Both the position numbers and the translations under genes were made by a program. Shown here in pieces: positions 22,874 to 31,799 of a stretch of 64,000 nucleotides of DNA; within the stretch, counting starts at the first letter, position 1; the number at the start of each line of letters is the position of its first letter. The DNA is from an uncultured Bacteroides sp. (GTDB lineage Bacteria; Bacteroidota; Bacteroidia; Chitinophagales; Chitinophagaceae): assembly GCA_902168085.1 (NCBI GenBank), contig CABHOP010000084.1, positions 62,001 to 126,000 of the forward strand, read 5' to 3'. The notes under the pieces were generated by a model. It did no database searches, was not told where the DNA came from, and saw only the letters and a program-made list of their open reading frames with translations.

Positions 22874-23746
22874 ATGTATTACCTGTTGCTGATACTATTA
22901 TACCCGGTGGCCCTGCTGCCACTAAGGGTATTGTATGTATTGTCTGACCTGATCTTCCTGGTATTATTCTATATCGTTGGCTATCGCAAAGCTCTGGTGC
23001 TGGAGCAGTTGCAGTATGCCTTTCCCGAGAAGGGTGCAGATGAGCTGCTGCGCATACACAGGCAGTTCTTCCGCAACTTTTGCGACCAGTGGATGGAAAC
23101 GCTGAAGCTGCTCACCATATCGGAAGCACAACTGAATAAACGCATTACAGCCAATTGGGAAGTCTTCCATCAACTATACGATGAAGGCAGAGATACCTAC
23201 GCATTGCTCGGCCATACCTTCAACTGGGAATGGGCCAATGTAGCCTGCCAGTACAATTGCAGGCAGCAGTTTGCAGGTGTGTATATGCCACCCGACAATA
23301 AAGCCTTTGATAAACTGATGCAGCGCATACGCACACGCAGCGGTGTATGGCTGATATCGATGATGGCTAAGAAAGGCTTTGCCAGGCTACAAGGAGTGCG
23401 CTATATAGTAGGCCTGATAGCCGACCAGAACCCATCGAACCTGAAAGCGGCTGTGTGGCATTCCTTCATGAACCGCCCTGTTCCCTTCTTCCGCGGGCCC
23501 GAACAACTGGCGACGCGTAATAAAGCCGCTGTAGTATTTGCCGGTATAGAAAAGCTGAAACGCGGCTACTATAAAATAACCCTGCACAAATACAGCGATG
23601 ATGCATCGCAACTGCCACAGGGGCAAGTGATGCAAGACTATGTGCGCTTTATGGAACAGCAGCTACGCCATCAACCCGCAAACTGGCTGTGGACGCACCG
23701 CCGCTGGAAGCATAGCGATAAAGCTACTTCCGCACATAATCCTTAA
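22874..23746 (+). CDS. Lipid A biosynthesis acyltransferase (HtrB/LpxL family)
   Basis: 290 residues. An N-terminal membrane helix (LLLILLYPVALLPLRVLYVLS) anchors it to the inner membrane. The acyltransferase motif HX4E is H114-TFNW-E119, and the later VGLIADQNPSN and PVPFFRGPEQLATRNKAAVV segments fit the family. It adds a secondary acyl chain to lipid A precursors; in Bacteroidota one or two such enzymes make penta-acylated lipid A. Its 3' end overlaps the convergent 770-residue protein gene by 23 bp. Confidence 0.9.
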   Translation: MYYLLLILLYPVALLPLRVLYVLSDLIFLVLFYIVGYRKALVLEQLQYAFPEKGADELLRIHRQFFRNFCDQWMETLKLLTISEAQLNKRITANWEVFHQLYDEGRDTYALLGHTFNWEWANVACQYNCRQQFAGVYMPPDNKAFDKLMQRIRTRSGVWLISMMAKKGFARLQGVRYIVGLIADQNPSNLKAAVWHSFMNRPVPFFRGPEQLATRNKAAVVFAGIEKLKRGYYKITLHKYSDDASQLPQGQVMQDYVRFMEQQLRHQPANWLWTHRRWKHSDKATSAHNP

Positions 23747-26036
23747 GATAGCCGCAGGTGCTAACGGCATTGGCATAAAACTTTGTCTTATTATATTGCT
23801 TCAGTTGTTTGAAGTAAGGGTTCTTTAGCGCGTTGCTATAATACAGTTTATCGTCGTAGCTATAATAGTTAACACCTTTAGGTGCGGGGCAATTCTTCTG
23901 CCAGCATTTGGCTGCCATAAATATGCATCGTGCTTTAAATTCGGCATCATTACTATTGCTGAATGCCTGCATATAATATTTTTCAGCCAAAGAGGCGTCA
24001 TAGTAATTGCGTTTGGAAGCAGGTGCCTTTTTGCGTTCGTCACTCATGTAATATGCTTCGAATTCAACGCCGCTACGGTTATATTGTACTGCTTGCCAGC
24101 CTTTGCCATAATAGGTAAGGTTATACATGGCATTGGCATAAGAGTAAGCCGTGCTTGCATCTTGCGGATTGGCATCCAGCTTCTTTTTCATAGCTGCCAG
24201 CTTTTGCGCCAGCGTCAATTTGTTATACATTACTGCAGAGTCTGAACGGTTCCAGTCCTGCATATCCTGTATATGGCTTACAAAGCAATCGGGCAACAGG
24301 TATGCATTAATGGCAGAATCAGGTACTTTTTTAAAAGCCGCTATGGCTTTATCATACTCCTGCGCACGCAAGTGTTTTGTGCCCTGCATTTCATACAGCA
24401 TACTTTCCTGGTAGTTGCTGTTGCGGGTTAGCCATACTTCATAGGGTGTTTTATCTTTCTTCCTGATAAAGGCTTTCACATGTTCCAGTTGATTAGTACT
24501 CATGTCATCCAGCAATTCCCACGATGCCCAGCCATTCATTGTATAAACAGCTTTTACGGTATCGCCCTGCTGCAGGTACTTATCCGTCATCAGTACATTG
24601 ATAAAATGTGTATAGGCACCTGCAAAGTATGGGTCGTTCTCTGTCTTCTCATCTATCCATTTCAATGCAGGTAGTAGCTTACTTTCTGTTGCCTGGTCCA
24701 GTTGCCTGTTCTGTTTTAAAATTAGCAAGGCCGTGGTTACGCCATGTATATCCTTTTGGCGTGGCGTCATGTTTTCCTTCGCTGCTTTACCCAGGTAGGC
24801 TGTGGCTTCTGCATAGTTGTTCTGAATAAGGTAGATATAGGCAGCGGCCAGAAACCAGAATGCCTTATCGCCATTTTTGCCATCCTTCACTACGCGGCGG
24901 GCAAAGTCGTTCAGCTTTTCCAGGTAGGCAGGATAAACACTTTTCAAAGCATGGGCCTGGCTATCTGAATAATACCAGATGTTAGGCTTGGTTACGAACC
25001 GCTCTTCTGCCTTGCTTATTTCGCGGGTCATCACTTCTGTAAGCCCTTTAATATTAGCATCTGCATCGTATGCCTTCTGCATCATATCCAACCCTATGGT
25101 TGTGCCATCGCCGTAATCATGAAGGCCCTTCATAATGTACACTATAGCCTTTTCATGTTCGTTACGACATAGCTTCAGCACATCATCTATCTTGCCATTT
25201 ACTGCCCAGCTAAAGCTGATATGTGATGATTGCTTCAATTCATCGCTCAGGTCGAAGGTTTTACTATACAGGTATGCAGCCTCATTCTTTCTGCCTGTTT
25301 TATACAATATACCTGCTTTCAATTCGAGGCAGCGTGGACACATGATGCCATTATAAGTTTTACTGCCAACCAATGTATTATATAATGACAATGCCTCATC
25401 ATACTTACGCGCATAAAAGGCCAAACGTACCAGTTGGTATTTATAGCGCCATTGTATCGCTTCTTTTTTTGCAGCATCGTGCCGTATCCGTCCTTCAGCT
25501 AAGAGGTCGGCCATTTTTACCGTATCACGCGGCACTGTTTTCCACTCGTAAGTCTTCTGGTCATAATAGCCATCTTCAGGTTGTGCATATGGTTCGCACT
25601 GCTTGGCAAACAGCAGATAGCCGGCAGCCTCTTTATCTTTTTCTTTCACCAGCCATTGCGCAAACTTATTATCAACTACTTCTTTACGGGCCTTGCTGTT
25701 GCCTGTTGTGATTATACTGCTTAGTGCAGCATTAAGATCTGCAAGGCTATAGTTGTATACAAAGCTATCAATGTCTTGCTTTGGTACTTTGGATGAAGTG
25801 TAGGCATACCATTCATCTATGTTTACATCTTGTGTATAGTTATCATCTGCATACACCAATAGCGATGTGTAATAGAATGGAGAGTAGGCTGCATTCTTAT
25901 TGATGTCGCGAAAAAAGTAAGATGGAAAATAATCGTAAGGATCATCGCCGCCGGCGCAGGCATGCACCCACTGTTCGAAAGGGACTAAGAAAATAACACT
26001 AATGGCCAGCGTGATATATCTCTTCCAGTTCATCAT
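23724..26036 (-). CDS. Large exported protein with TPR-like repeats, ACAGGDDPYDYFPSYF motif
   Basis: 770 residues with a signal peptide (MMNWKRYITLAISVIFLVPFEQWVHA) directly followed by CAGGDDPYDYFPSYFF, a cysteine-glycine-aromatic motif at the mature N terminus. The rest is helical with TPR-like units (for example YDEALSLYNTL, EAAYLYSKTF, YAEATAYLGKA, YDKAIAAFKKV) and many tyrosines. Cysteines near the C terminus (CIFMAAKCWQKNC) may pair. Not a clear lipobox. It overlaps the upstream lipoprotein gene by 38 nt, so the two are coupled and probably act together in the envelope. Function unknown. Confidence 0.75.
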   Translation of the reverse strand: MMNWKRYITLAISVIFLVPFEQWVHACAGGDDPYDYFPSYFFRDINKNAAYSPFYYTSLLVYADDNYTQDVNIDEWYAYTSSKVPKQDIDSFVYNYSLADLNAALSSIITTGNSKARKEVVDNKFAQWLVKEKDKEAAGYLLFAKQCEPYAQPEDGYYDQKTYEWKTVPRDTVKMADLLAEGRIRHDAAKKEAIQWRYKYQLVRLAFYARKYDEALSLYNTLVGSKTYNGIMCPRCLELKAGILYKTGRKNEAAYLYSKTFDLSDELKQSSHISFSWAVNGKIDDVLKLCRNEHEKAIVYIMKGLHDYGDGTTIGLDMMQKAYDADANIKGLTEVMTREISKAEERFVTKPNIWYYSDSQAHALKSVYPAYLEKLNDFARRVVKDGKNGDKAFWFLAAAYIYLIQNNYAEATAYLGKAAKENMTPRQKDIHGVTTALLILKQNRQLDQATESKLLPALKWIDEKTENDPYFAGAYTHFINVLMTDKYLQQGDTVKAVYTMNGWASWELLDDMSTNQLEHVKAFIRKKDKTPYEVWLTRNSNYQESMLYEMQGTKHLRAQEYDKAIAAFKKVPDSAINAYLLPDCFVSHIQDMQDWNRSDSAVMYNKLTLAQKLAAMKKKLDANPQDASTAYSYANAMYNLTYYGKGWQAVQYNRSGVEFEAYYMSDERKKAPASKRNYYDASLAEKYYMQAFSNSNDAEFKARCIFMAAKCWQKNCPAPKGVNYYSYDDKLYYSNALKNPYFKQLKQYNKTKFYANAVSTCGYLKDYVRK

Positions 26037-27033
26037 CTGAATATTTGCTTAAAGTTAGGCTATCGCAATGGAACAAGGCTATTTTGAAGCTATCGTTACC
26101 TATGCGTTTGGCTATGTATGTTGCTATGTGTGCTACGTCTTTACTGCTTACAGATTCTACCCGTAATACATCACCATTTTGCAGGTAATAACCATTGTAG
26201 AAGGTATCGGCAGTGCAGGTGTAGAGGTTGGCTTCTTTGTGTTGAAATACTTGATTGTCTTTAACGCCTTCTTGGTCCACATCTCTCAATATGCCTTTCA
26301 GCTGCCTGTTGCGAAACAGCAAGGTCCAGTTGAACAAAGGCAAGGCTACATCGAGCGGCAAGGGATAAGTTGCTATATTCTTTGTATAGTCTTTGGTATC
26401 GGTTACATCCAGTATAGAGTTGAGCGCGCCGGGCTTTTTCATATTGCCCATGTTGTAGCACATCAGCAATCCCCTGTCGGCAGGTGGTATGCCATTGCGT
26501 GCTGTATATTTCACCTGGTGCATGCGGATGGTGGCCGAAAGTGTTTTGCCCTTGAAGAAGGCTTGTTGCTTTAGCTGCGTCAGCAGGTTGAAGTACACCT
26601 CTTTAGTGCCCGCTGTCCAGTCGCAGTCTATCTGAATTTCTGTGGGGTGCATCTGTGCCGTGCTGCAAACCTCCTGCACATACTTATTGATATTGGTAGC
26701 CAGCAAGGTTGAAGTTTCGGCAGTTAGATGTGTAAGCGTACGTTGCGTGATGAATATGACAGGTGTATAGTGGATGCCCTTTTGCAGCGTGGTGGAAAAA
26801 TGTATGGGTGCTACCGGTACGGCCTGCTGCACAGCATCGTTCCAGTCTACATCGCAAAGGCGGATATACATATCGTGGCACGCAAGGCTTTGCAGGCGCT
26901 GGTTTTCGTAGGCGGTAGGTTTGAAGGTGGTTTTCCAGTAGTAGATGCTACGTGTAATGTGCTGCTGCCTGTGGCTGCAGGAAATGCAGCACAGCCAGAG
27001 AAAAATAACGATGCCCGTGAATGCCTTTAGCAT
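25999..27033 (-). CDS. Lipoprotein of unknown function paired with the 770-residue protein
   Basis: 344 residues. The signal peptide MLKAFTGIVIFLWLCCISC ends in a lipobox-like LCCISC|S. The body contains IQIDCDWTAGTKEVYFNLL and LSATIRMHQVKY, then PADRGLLMCYNMGN, a pattern reminiscent of TIM-barrel proteins related to glycoside hydrolases, in which the D-x-D-W and Y-N-M segments would sit on adjacent strands. I cannot assign a family with confidence. It starts 7 nt after the kinase-like gene and its 3' end overlaps the next gene by 38 nt, giving a nadC-kinase-lipoprotein-770 aa operon. Confidence 0.7.
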   Translation of the reverse strand: MLKAFTGIVIFLWLCCISCSHRQQHITRSIYYWKTTFKPTAYENQRLQSLACHDMYIRLCDVDWNDAVQQAVPVAPIHFSTTLQKGIHYTPVIFITQRTLTHLTAETSTLLATNINKYVQEVCSTAQMHPTEIQIDCDWTAGTKEVYFNLLTQLKQQAFFKGKTLSATIRMHQVKYTARNGIPPADRGLLMCYNMGNMKKPGALNSILDVTDTKDYTKNIATYPLPLDVALPLFNWTLLFRNRQLKGILRDVDQEGVKDNQVFQHKEANLYTCTADTFYNGYYLQNGDVLRVESVSSKDVAHIATYIAKRIGNDSFKIALFHCDSLTLSKYSDDELEEIYHAGH

Positions 27034-27039
27034 ACGGTA

Positions 27040-27918
27040 TTAAGGTATGATAATTTTTTGTGCAGCTGGTTTGATGGTGAACCTTATCTTGTTTTCGCAG
27101 GCATGTGCATCGCCATCGGTCTGCATCAGGCGCAGTTCAGGATGAAAGATCGTAATGTCTTTACCACGGTAATGATCTACATAAGGGCTCTTGGTAAGCG
27201 TGCCATTCATGGCGCGATATACCAGCATGCCGCCCAGCAGCTTGGGAAATTTCCTGATGATGATAAGGTCGAACAAACCATCGGTCCAACTGGCATCGGG
27301 TGCTATCTGGAAGTTGTAACCAAACTGCTTGCAATTGGCCACGCATACGATGAAAGCCTTTTCCTTAATGGTTTTGCCATCTATGGTGATGTGCCAGTCC
27401 CACTCATTATACGTCCACATATGCTTGGTGACCAGCCAGCTATACATGGCAAAGCCACGGCGTGTGCTCTTGGCAAACTTGCGCGATATCAGCGCATCGA
27501 AAGCTACACCTGCATTGCTTATGAACAACCTGTCGTTAGCATAGCCCATATCCATCATCAGGGTATTGCCTCTGTTGATGACCTCTATAGCTTCGCGTTC
27601 ATTCATCGGTATCTCCATGGTGCGCGCCATGCCATTGCCGGAGCCTTTGGGTATTACCGCCAATGCGGTATCGGTGCCAATGATACCGTTCACGATATCA
27701 TTTACCGAACCATCACCGCCTACGGCTACTACGGCATATGCACCTTTGTCTGCCGCCTCACGGGCCAGTTCGGTACCGTGTTTGGCATAGCGGGTATGTT
27801 GTATCTCGTAGGTGAACTTATTTTGGTCAAGCGTGTTATCTATTGCCTCTTGCACAGCCTTCTGCCTGTCAACACCCGATTTGGGATTGATGATGAAGAC
27901 AAGATGTTGCTTGCTCAT
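27040..27918 (-). CDS. Diacylglycerol kinase family lipid kinase (DagK/YegS-like)
   Basis: 292 residues. The N terminus HLVFIINPKSG and the AVVAVGGDGSVNDIVNGI segment near residue 60 are the nucleotide-binding signatures of the DAGK catalytic domain; PKGSGNGMARTMEIP near 96 completes it. ISNAGVAFDALIS and the C-terminal IRFTIKPAAQKIIIP fit YegS/BmrU-type kinases, which phosphorylate diacylglycerol or a related lipid at the membrane. It overlaps the nadC stop by 4 nt (ATGA) and is followed by the lipoprotein gene. Confidence 0.9.
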   Translation of the reverse strand: MSKQHLVFIINPKSGVDRQKAVQEAIDNTLDQNKFTYEIQHTRYAKHGTELAREAADKGAYAVVAVGGDGSVNDIVNGIIGTDTALAVIPKGSGNGMARTMEIPMNEREAIEVINRGNTLMMDMGYANDRLFISNAGVAFDALISRKFAKSTRRGFAMYSWLVTKHMWTYNEWDWHITIDGKTIKEKAFIVCVANCKQFGYNFQIAPDASWTDGLFDLIIIRKFPKLLGGMLVYRAMNGTLTKSPYVDHYRGKDITIFHPELRLMQTDGDAHACENKIRFTIKPAAQKIIIP

Positions 27919-28754
27919 GATATTTGTGCTTTAAGGCTGAGGTCGAGGCTAACGGCATGGTGTATGATAGCACCTACCGATATATAATCTACACCCGTTG
28001 CGGCGTAGGCTTCTATGTTATCTATAGTGATGCCACCGGATGCCTCCGTTTCATAACGGCCATCTATCAGTTGGATAGCTTCTGCCAGTTGTTCGGGCGT
28101 ATAGTTATCCAGCATGATGCGGTGTATATTGCCTTTGGCCAGTATGCGCTTTACATCATCCAGGCTGCGGGTCTCTATTTCTATTTTCAGGTCCAGGTTA
28201 TTAGCCTGCAGGTAAGCATTGGTTTTATCAATCGCCTTTTCGATACCGCCGCAGAAATCGATATGGTTATCTTTCAGCATGATCATATCGTACAACCCCA
28301 TGCGGTGATTGTGCCCCCCGCCAATATGCACGGCTTCTTTTTCAAAAGCGCGGAACAGGGGTGTGGTCTTGCGGGTATCTAGTATTTTAGACTTGTAGTT
28401 CTTTATCTTCTCTACATATTGATGTGTGATGGTAGCAATGCCACTCATACGCTGCATACAGTTGAGCGCCAGGCGTTCGGCCTGTAGTATGGTATGTACT
28501 TTAGCGGCTACTTCAAAAGCAGTTTCGCCTTTGGTGATGGTATCGCCATCATTCTTGTAAATAGTAAAAGACGCATCGGGCTGCAGGTAGTGGAAAATAT
28601 CCTGTGCCAGTTGCACACCTGCTAATATGCCATCCTCCTTTATCTTCAATACCGCGCGCCCTTCGGCATCGGCAGGGATAGAGGCAAGTGTAGAGTGGTC
28701 TCCGTTACCAATGTCTTCCTGCAGTGCAGCGGCTATAAATTGCTTTGTATCCAA
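27915..28754 (-). CDS. nadC: Nicotinate-nucleotide pyrophosphorylase (quinolinate phosphoribosyltransferase)
   Basis: Converts quinolinate and PRPP to nicotinate mononucleotide in NAD synthesis. 279 residues, the usual size. LNCMQRMSGIATIT near residue 97, ILDTRKTTPLFRAFEKEAVHIGGGHNHR near 124 and MIMLKDNHI follow the family order. The start is a TTG at 28754 (MDTKQF): a stop codon lies two codons upstream, so no ATG is available nearby. A good promoter lies 21 nt upstream. nadA and nadB are not in the window. The next gene overlaps by 4 nt. Confidence 0.95.
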   Translation of the reverse strand: MDTKQFIAAALQEDIGNGDHSTLASIPADAEGRAVLKIKEDGILAGVQLAQDIFHYLQPDASFTIYKNDGDTITKGETAFEVAAKVHTILQAERLALNCMQRMSGIATITHQYVEKIKNYKSKILDTRKTTPLFRAFEKEAVHIGGGHNHRMGLYDMIMLKDNHIDFCGGIEKAIDKTNAYLQANNLDLKIEIETRSLDDVKRILAKGNIHRIMLDNYTPEQLAEAIQLIDGRYETEASGGITIDNIEAYAATGVDYISVGAIIHHAVSLDLSLKAQIS

Positions 28755-28775
28755 TGACTATGCGCTTTTGTGTCG

Positions 28776-28804
28776 CAAATCTACTAAATACCTGATGGAA
28801 GCAA
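28776..28804 (-). promoter_or_regulatory. Promoter of nadC
   Basis: On the minus strand TTG (28804-28802), an 18-nt spacer and TAGATTTG (28783-28776), a perfect -7 element. The TTG start codon of nadC lies 21 nt downstream. Confidence 0.55.
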
Positions 28805-28845
28805 CATACATAACTATTTATTAATGGGTAGATAAAAGATATTAG

Positions 28846-30057
28846 TTATTGCACCCATAAAAGGCAGCCATCGCCGTAGCTGAGGAAGCGGAAACCATTA
28901 TCCAGTGCATAGTTGTAAATGGTGCGCCATTCTGTACCCACTATGGCCGATACGAGGAGCAGCAAGGTGGACTGCGGCTGGTGGAAATTGGTGGCCAACC
29001 CCCGCACGATGCGGAAGGTGTAGCCGGGCGCAATGAGTATCTGCGTACGTGTAACGAGGTGGGTTTGTTCGTTCGCCTCCAGCCAATTGAGTATGGCCTG
29101 CAGGGCTTCTATAGCAGTTATTTCAGTATGTATATCGTATGGATCCCATTGAGATACAGATATATCCTGCGTGATGGTGTGGCCTTGTAAAAGCTTTACG
29201 CCTATCCAATACAGGCTTTCGAGCGTGCGCATGGAGGTAGTGCCTACGGCCACAATATGGCCGATGTGTGTTACCAGGTTTTTGATGGTAGCCGCATTTA
29301 CATCTATCCATTCGGCATGCATGTCATGCTCCTGCATGGTTTCACTCTTCACGGGCTTGAAGGTGCCCGCGCCTACGTGCAGGGTCACGAAATCTTTGCT
29401 GATGCCTTTTTGCGTAAGGCTTTCGAATACGGCATCGGTAAAATGCAGGCCGGCTGTGGGGGCGGCTACGCTGCCTTCGTCTTTGGCATATATGGTTTGA
29501 TAAGTAGCCTCATCGCCCGCTTCGGCTTCGCGGTGCAGGTAGGGGGGTAAGGGAACTTTGCCTGTATAATGCAAGACTTCGGCAAAGGTGAGGTCGGCAT
29601 CCCAGGTGAGCTCTATGGTAAAGTAGCCCGGTTGCTTATCTACTATGGTGGCAGATACGGTAAACATAGGATCGTCATGCACTATGGTCAGCACCATGCC
29701 GTGCTTCCATTTGCTGGCGCCACCTACCATGCAGTTCCACCATACTTTTCTTTTCTGCAGCAGGGCGGTTTGCAGTTCGGGGTATTGGGCGTGCGGCTCC
29801 AGGCAAAAGACCTCTATGGTGCTACCGGTATCTTTCTTAAAGAGCAGGCGGGCATACACTACTTTGGTTTGGTTGAAAACCAGCAGGCTATCGGGCGGTA
29901 TATGGCTGGCGATATGTCGATAGGTATCTTCCTTTATAATGCCTGCATCATATATCAATAGCCTGGAGCTATCCCTTTCCGGCAGCGGATATTTTGCAAT
30001 CTGCTCATCGGGGAGCCGGTATGTAAAATCTTCTATTCTTAGCTGGCTGGGGTGCAT
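28846..30057 (-). CDS. queA: S-adenosylmethionine:tRNA ribosyltransferase-isomerase
   Basis: Adds the epoxycyclopentanediol precursor to 7-aminomethyl-7-deazaguanine in tRNA during queuosine synthesis, using SAM as ribosyl donor. 403 residues, longer than the roughly 350 of E. coli QueA, as in many Bacteroidota. The N terminus (RIEDFTYRLPDEQIAKYPLPERDSSRLL) and AAPTAGLHFTDAVF, HVGAGTFKPV, GTTSMRTLES and NFHQPQSTLLLLVSA segments are diagnostic. It follows dgt by 6 nt and is probably in the same operon. Confidence 0.96.
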   Translation of the reverse strand: MHPSQLRIEDFTYRLPDEQIAKYPLPERDSSRLLIYDAGIIKEDTYRHIASHIPPDSLLVFNQTKVVYARLLFKKDTGSTIEVFCLEPHAQYPELQTALLQKRKVWWNCMVGGASKWKHGMVLTIVHDDPMFTVSATIVDKQPGYFTIELTWDADLTFAEVLHYTGKVPLPPYLHREAEAGDEATYQTIYAKDEGSVAAPTAGLHFTDAVFESLTQKGISKDFVTLHVGAGTFKPVKSETMQEHDMHAEWIDVNAATIKNLVTHIGHIVAVGTTSMRTLESLYWIGVKLLQGHTITQDISVSQWDPYDIHTEITAIEALQAILNWLEANEQTHLVTRTQILIAPGYTFRIVRGLATNFHQPQSTLLLLVSAIVGTEWRTIYNYALDNGFRFLSYGDGCLLWVQ

Positions 30058-30063
30058 AAAAAA

Positions 30064-31455
30064 CTAACGTATCTGCGGTACACTAATGCCGGTTATCTTA
30101 CGATAGAGGTCGATAGCATAGAGATCGGTCATGCCGGAAATGAAATCGACGACCGATTGTATATCGTAATACAAACGTGCAGGGTCTCTGCTGATAGGAA
30201 ACTGGCTGGAAACCAGTTTCAGTATCTTGTCGGACTTGCTATGCGTGGGGTACAGCACTGCATTTACAAATGCTTTCAACAATCCGCCAATTACATTGTA
30301 GCCTGCAATCTCTATTTCCACTACCGATTTGTAATTATAAATATGCTTGATGGAATAGGTATTTATCTCCTTTATCAAACCTGCATATTCATCGGGAAGG
30401 CAGCTAAGGAGGTCCTTTTCTAAAGTGCCTGCCAATAGCTCTGCTTCATGCTGCATAAATAATGCAGAAAGTTTTTCCACCATCAAGCCTATCCAGCTGG
30501 CACGAATGAATTGTACCTTCTGGTTATCGTCAACTATGTTGTTTACTTTCTTCTTAATGTATTCGATAGAACGATAGGGCGTTTTCTCCATCTCGAAGAA
30601 AGGATAGAAAAGCGATTGAATCTTTTCAAGCGATACTATGTGCAGGCGGTGTGCATCTTCAAGGTCGATGATACGATAGCAAATATCATCTGCCGCTTCT
30701 GTAAGATATACGAAGGGATGGCGTGCATACACATTATCGTAACCTTCTTTTTTAGGGATGCCCAATGTGCCCGCTATCGCTTCGTACACAGGTATCTCGC
30801 TATCGAAGAAACCTGATTTTTTTGTGGCGATAAGCCCCGTCTTTTTAAAGCCCTGCAAAGAGCTGCAAGGATACTTGACGATAGATGCCAGCGTTGTATA
30901 GGTAAGCCTGTAGCCACCCGGTTCTGTTTCATTAAAGCTATCGGTAAGTATGCGCAGCGCATTGGAGTTACCTTCAAACTTTTCAAAATCGTAACGCTGG
31001 TTTTCTGAAAGCGCGGCATGTAAAGTCTCCTTCGCCTCGCCATCCAGTTCCCTGAAAAAAGTACGTATGGCATCTTCGCCCGAATGGCCGAATGGTGGAT
31101 TGCCAATATCGTGTGCCAGGCAGGCAGCAGATATTACCGATGAAAGCCCGTATTTATAGAACTCAATAAAATTGGCATCCTCATTACTATTTTGCTGGGC
31201 TATCTGCTCGCCCACGGCCTTGCCAAGTGAGCGGCCTACAGAGGCTACCTCTAAACTATGGGTCAGCCTGTTATGAACAAACACCGCGCCCGGCAAAGGG
31301 AATACTTGTGTTTTGTTCTGTAACCTTCGGAAAGCGGAAGAAAAGATAAGCCTGTCGTAATCGCGTAAAAAAGAATCTCTGACAGCATCGGGATTGATCA
31401 CCTTATCCTTTGCATCGCCTGTACGCCTGGCGCTATATAAGCTTTGCCAATTCAT
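30064..31455 (-). CDS. dgt: dGTP triphosphohydrolase (dGTPase)
   Basis: Splits dGTP to deoxyguanosine and triphosphate, adjusting dNTP pools and sometimes limiting phage. 463 residues from ATG 31455 (MNWQSLYSARR); a second ATG at 31473 is less likely. The HD-domain metal ligands are visible: H in NRLTHSLEVASVGR near residue 65 and HD in CLAHDIGNPPFGHSGE near 112. LTEAADDICYRIIDLEDAH near 230 is also typical. It lies between a small exported protein gene and queA on the same strand. Confidence 0.95.
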   Translation of the reverse strand: MNWQSLYSARRTGDAKDKVINPDAVRDSFLRDYDRLIFSSAFRRLQNKTQVFPLPGAVFVHNRLTHSLEVASVGRSLGKAVGEQIAQQNSNEDANFIEFYKYGLSSVISAACLAHDIGNPPFGHSGEDAIRTFFRELDGEAKETLHAALSENQRYDFEKFEGNSNALRILTDSFNETEPGGYRLTYTTLASIVKYPCSSLQGFKKTGLIATKKSGFFDSEIPVYEAIAGTLGIPKKEGYDNVYARHPFVYLTEAADDICYRIIDLEDAHRLHIVSLEKIQSLFYPFFEMEKTPYRSIEYIKKKVNNIVDDNQKVQFIRASWIGLMVEKLSALFMQHEAELLAGTLEKDLLSCLPDEYAGLIKEINTYSIKHIYNYKSVVEIEIAGYNVIGGLLKAFVNAVLYPTHSKSDKILKLVSSQFPISRDPARLYYDIQSVVDFISGMTDLYAIDLYRKITGISVPQIR

Positions 31456-31480
31456 GCTGTAAAGATGCAACAAACTTTCC

Positions 31481-31783
31481 TCAATAACGTTCCCTGTTCG
31501 TCTTGTAGCGTTTCAACCTGCGTTCGGCCCTGTCCAGCTTGCCTTGTATGGCATTCTTATCGTCTGCTTCCAGCTTGCCGTCTGCTTCCAGCTTTTCTAT
31601 AGTTGCTTTTATAGTCTGCTGTTCTTTCATCAGTTTCTCATATTCCAGTTCCGTTATCTTCTTTGCCTTGTAGGCAGCTTTTATAACCTTCTCCTGTGAC
31701 TTTTGTGTGGCCTTGAAGTTCTGCGCATAACAAATGCTGATGGCGAGCATAAGCGTAAGTGTGCAGCAAAGCATTTTCTTCAT
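31481..31783 (-). CDS. Small exported helical protein
   Basis: 100 residues with a signal peptide (MKKMLCCTLTLMLAISICYAQ). The mature 80 residues are almost wholly charged and helical (EKVIKAAYKAKKITELEYEKLMKEQ...), with a heptad-like pattern suggesting a coiled coil. The repeated ITELEYEKLMKEQ and KLEADDKNAIQ units resemble short EF-hand-like or SHOCT-like helices, but neither is certain. It sits in a long same-strand run, 16 nt after the TPR membrane protein gene and 25 nt before dgt. Function unknown. Confidence 0.7.
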   Translation of the reverse strand: MKKMLCCTLTLMLAISICYAQNFKATQKSQEKVIKAAYKAKKITELEYEKLMKEQQTIKATIEKLEADGKLEADDKNAIQGKLDRAERRLKRYKTNRERY

Positions 31784-31799
31784 AAGGGGGGACGTTTTA

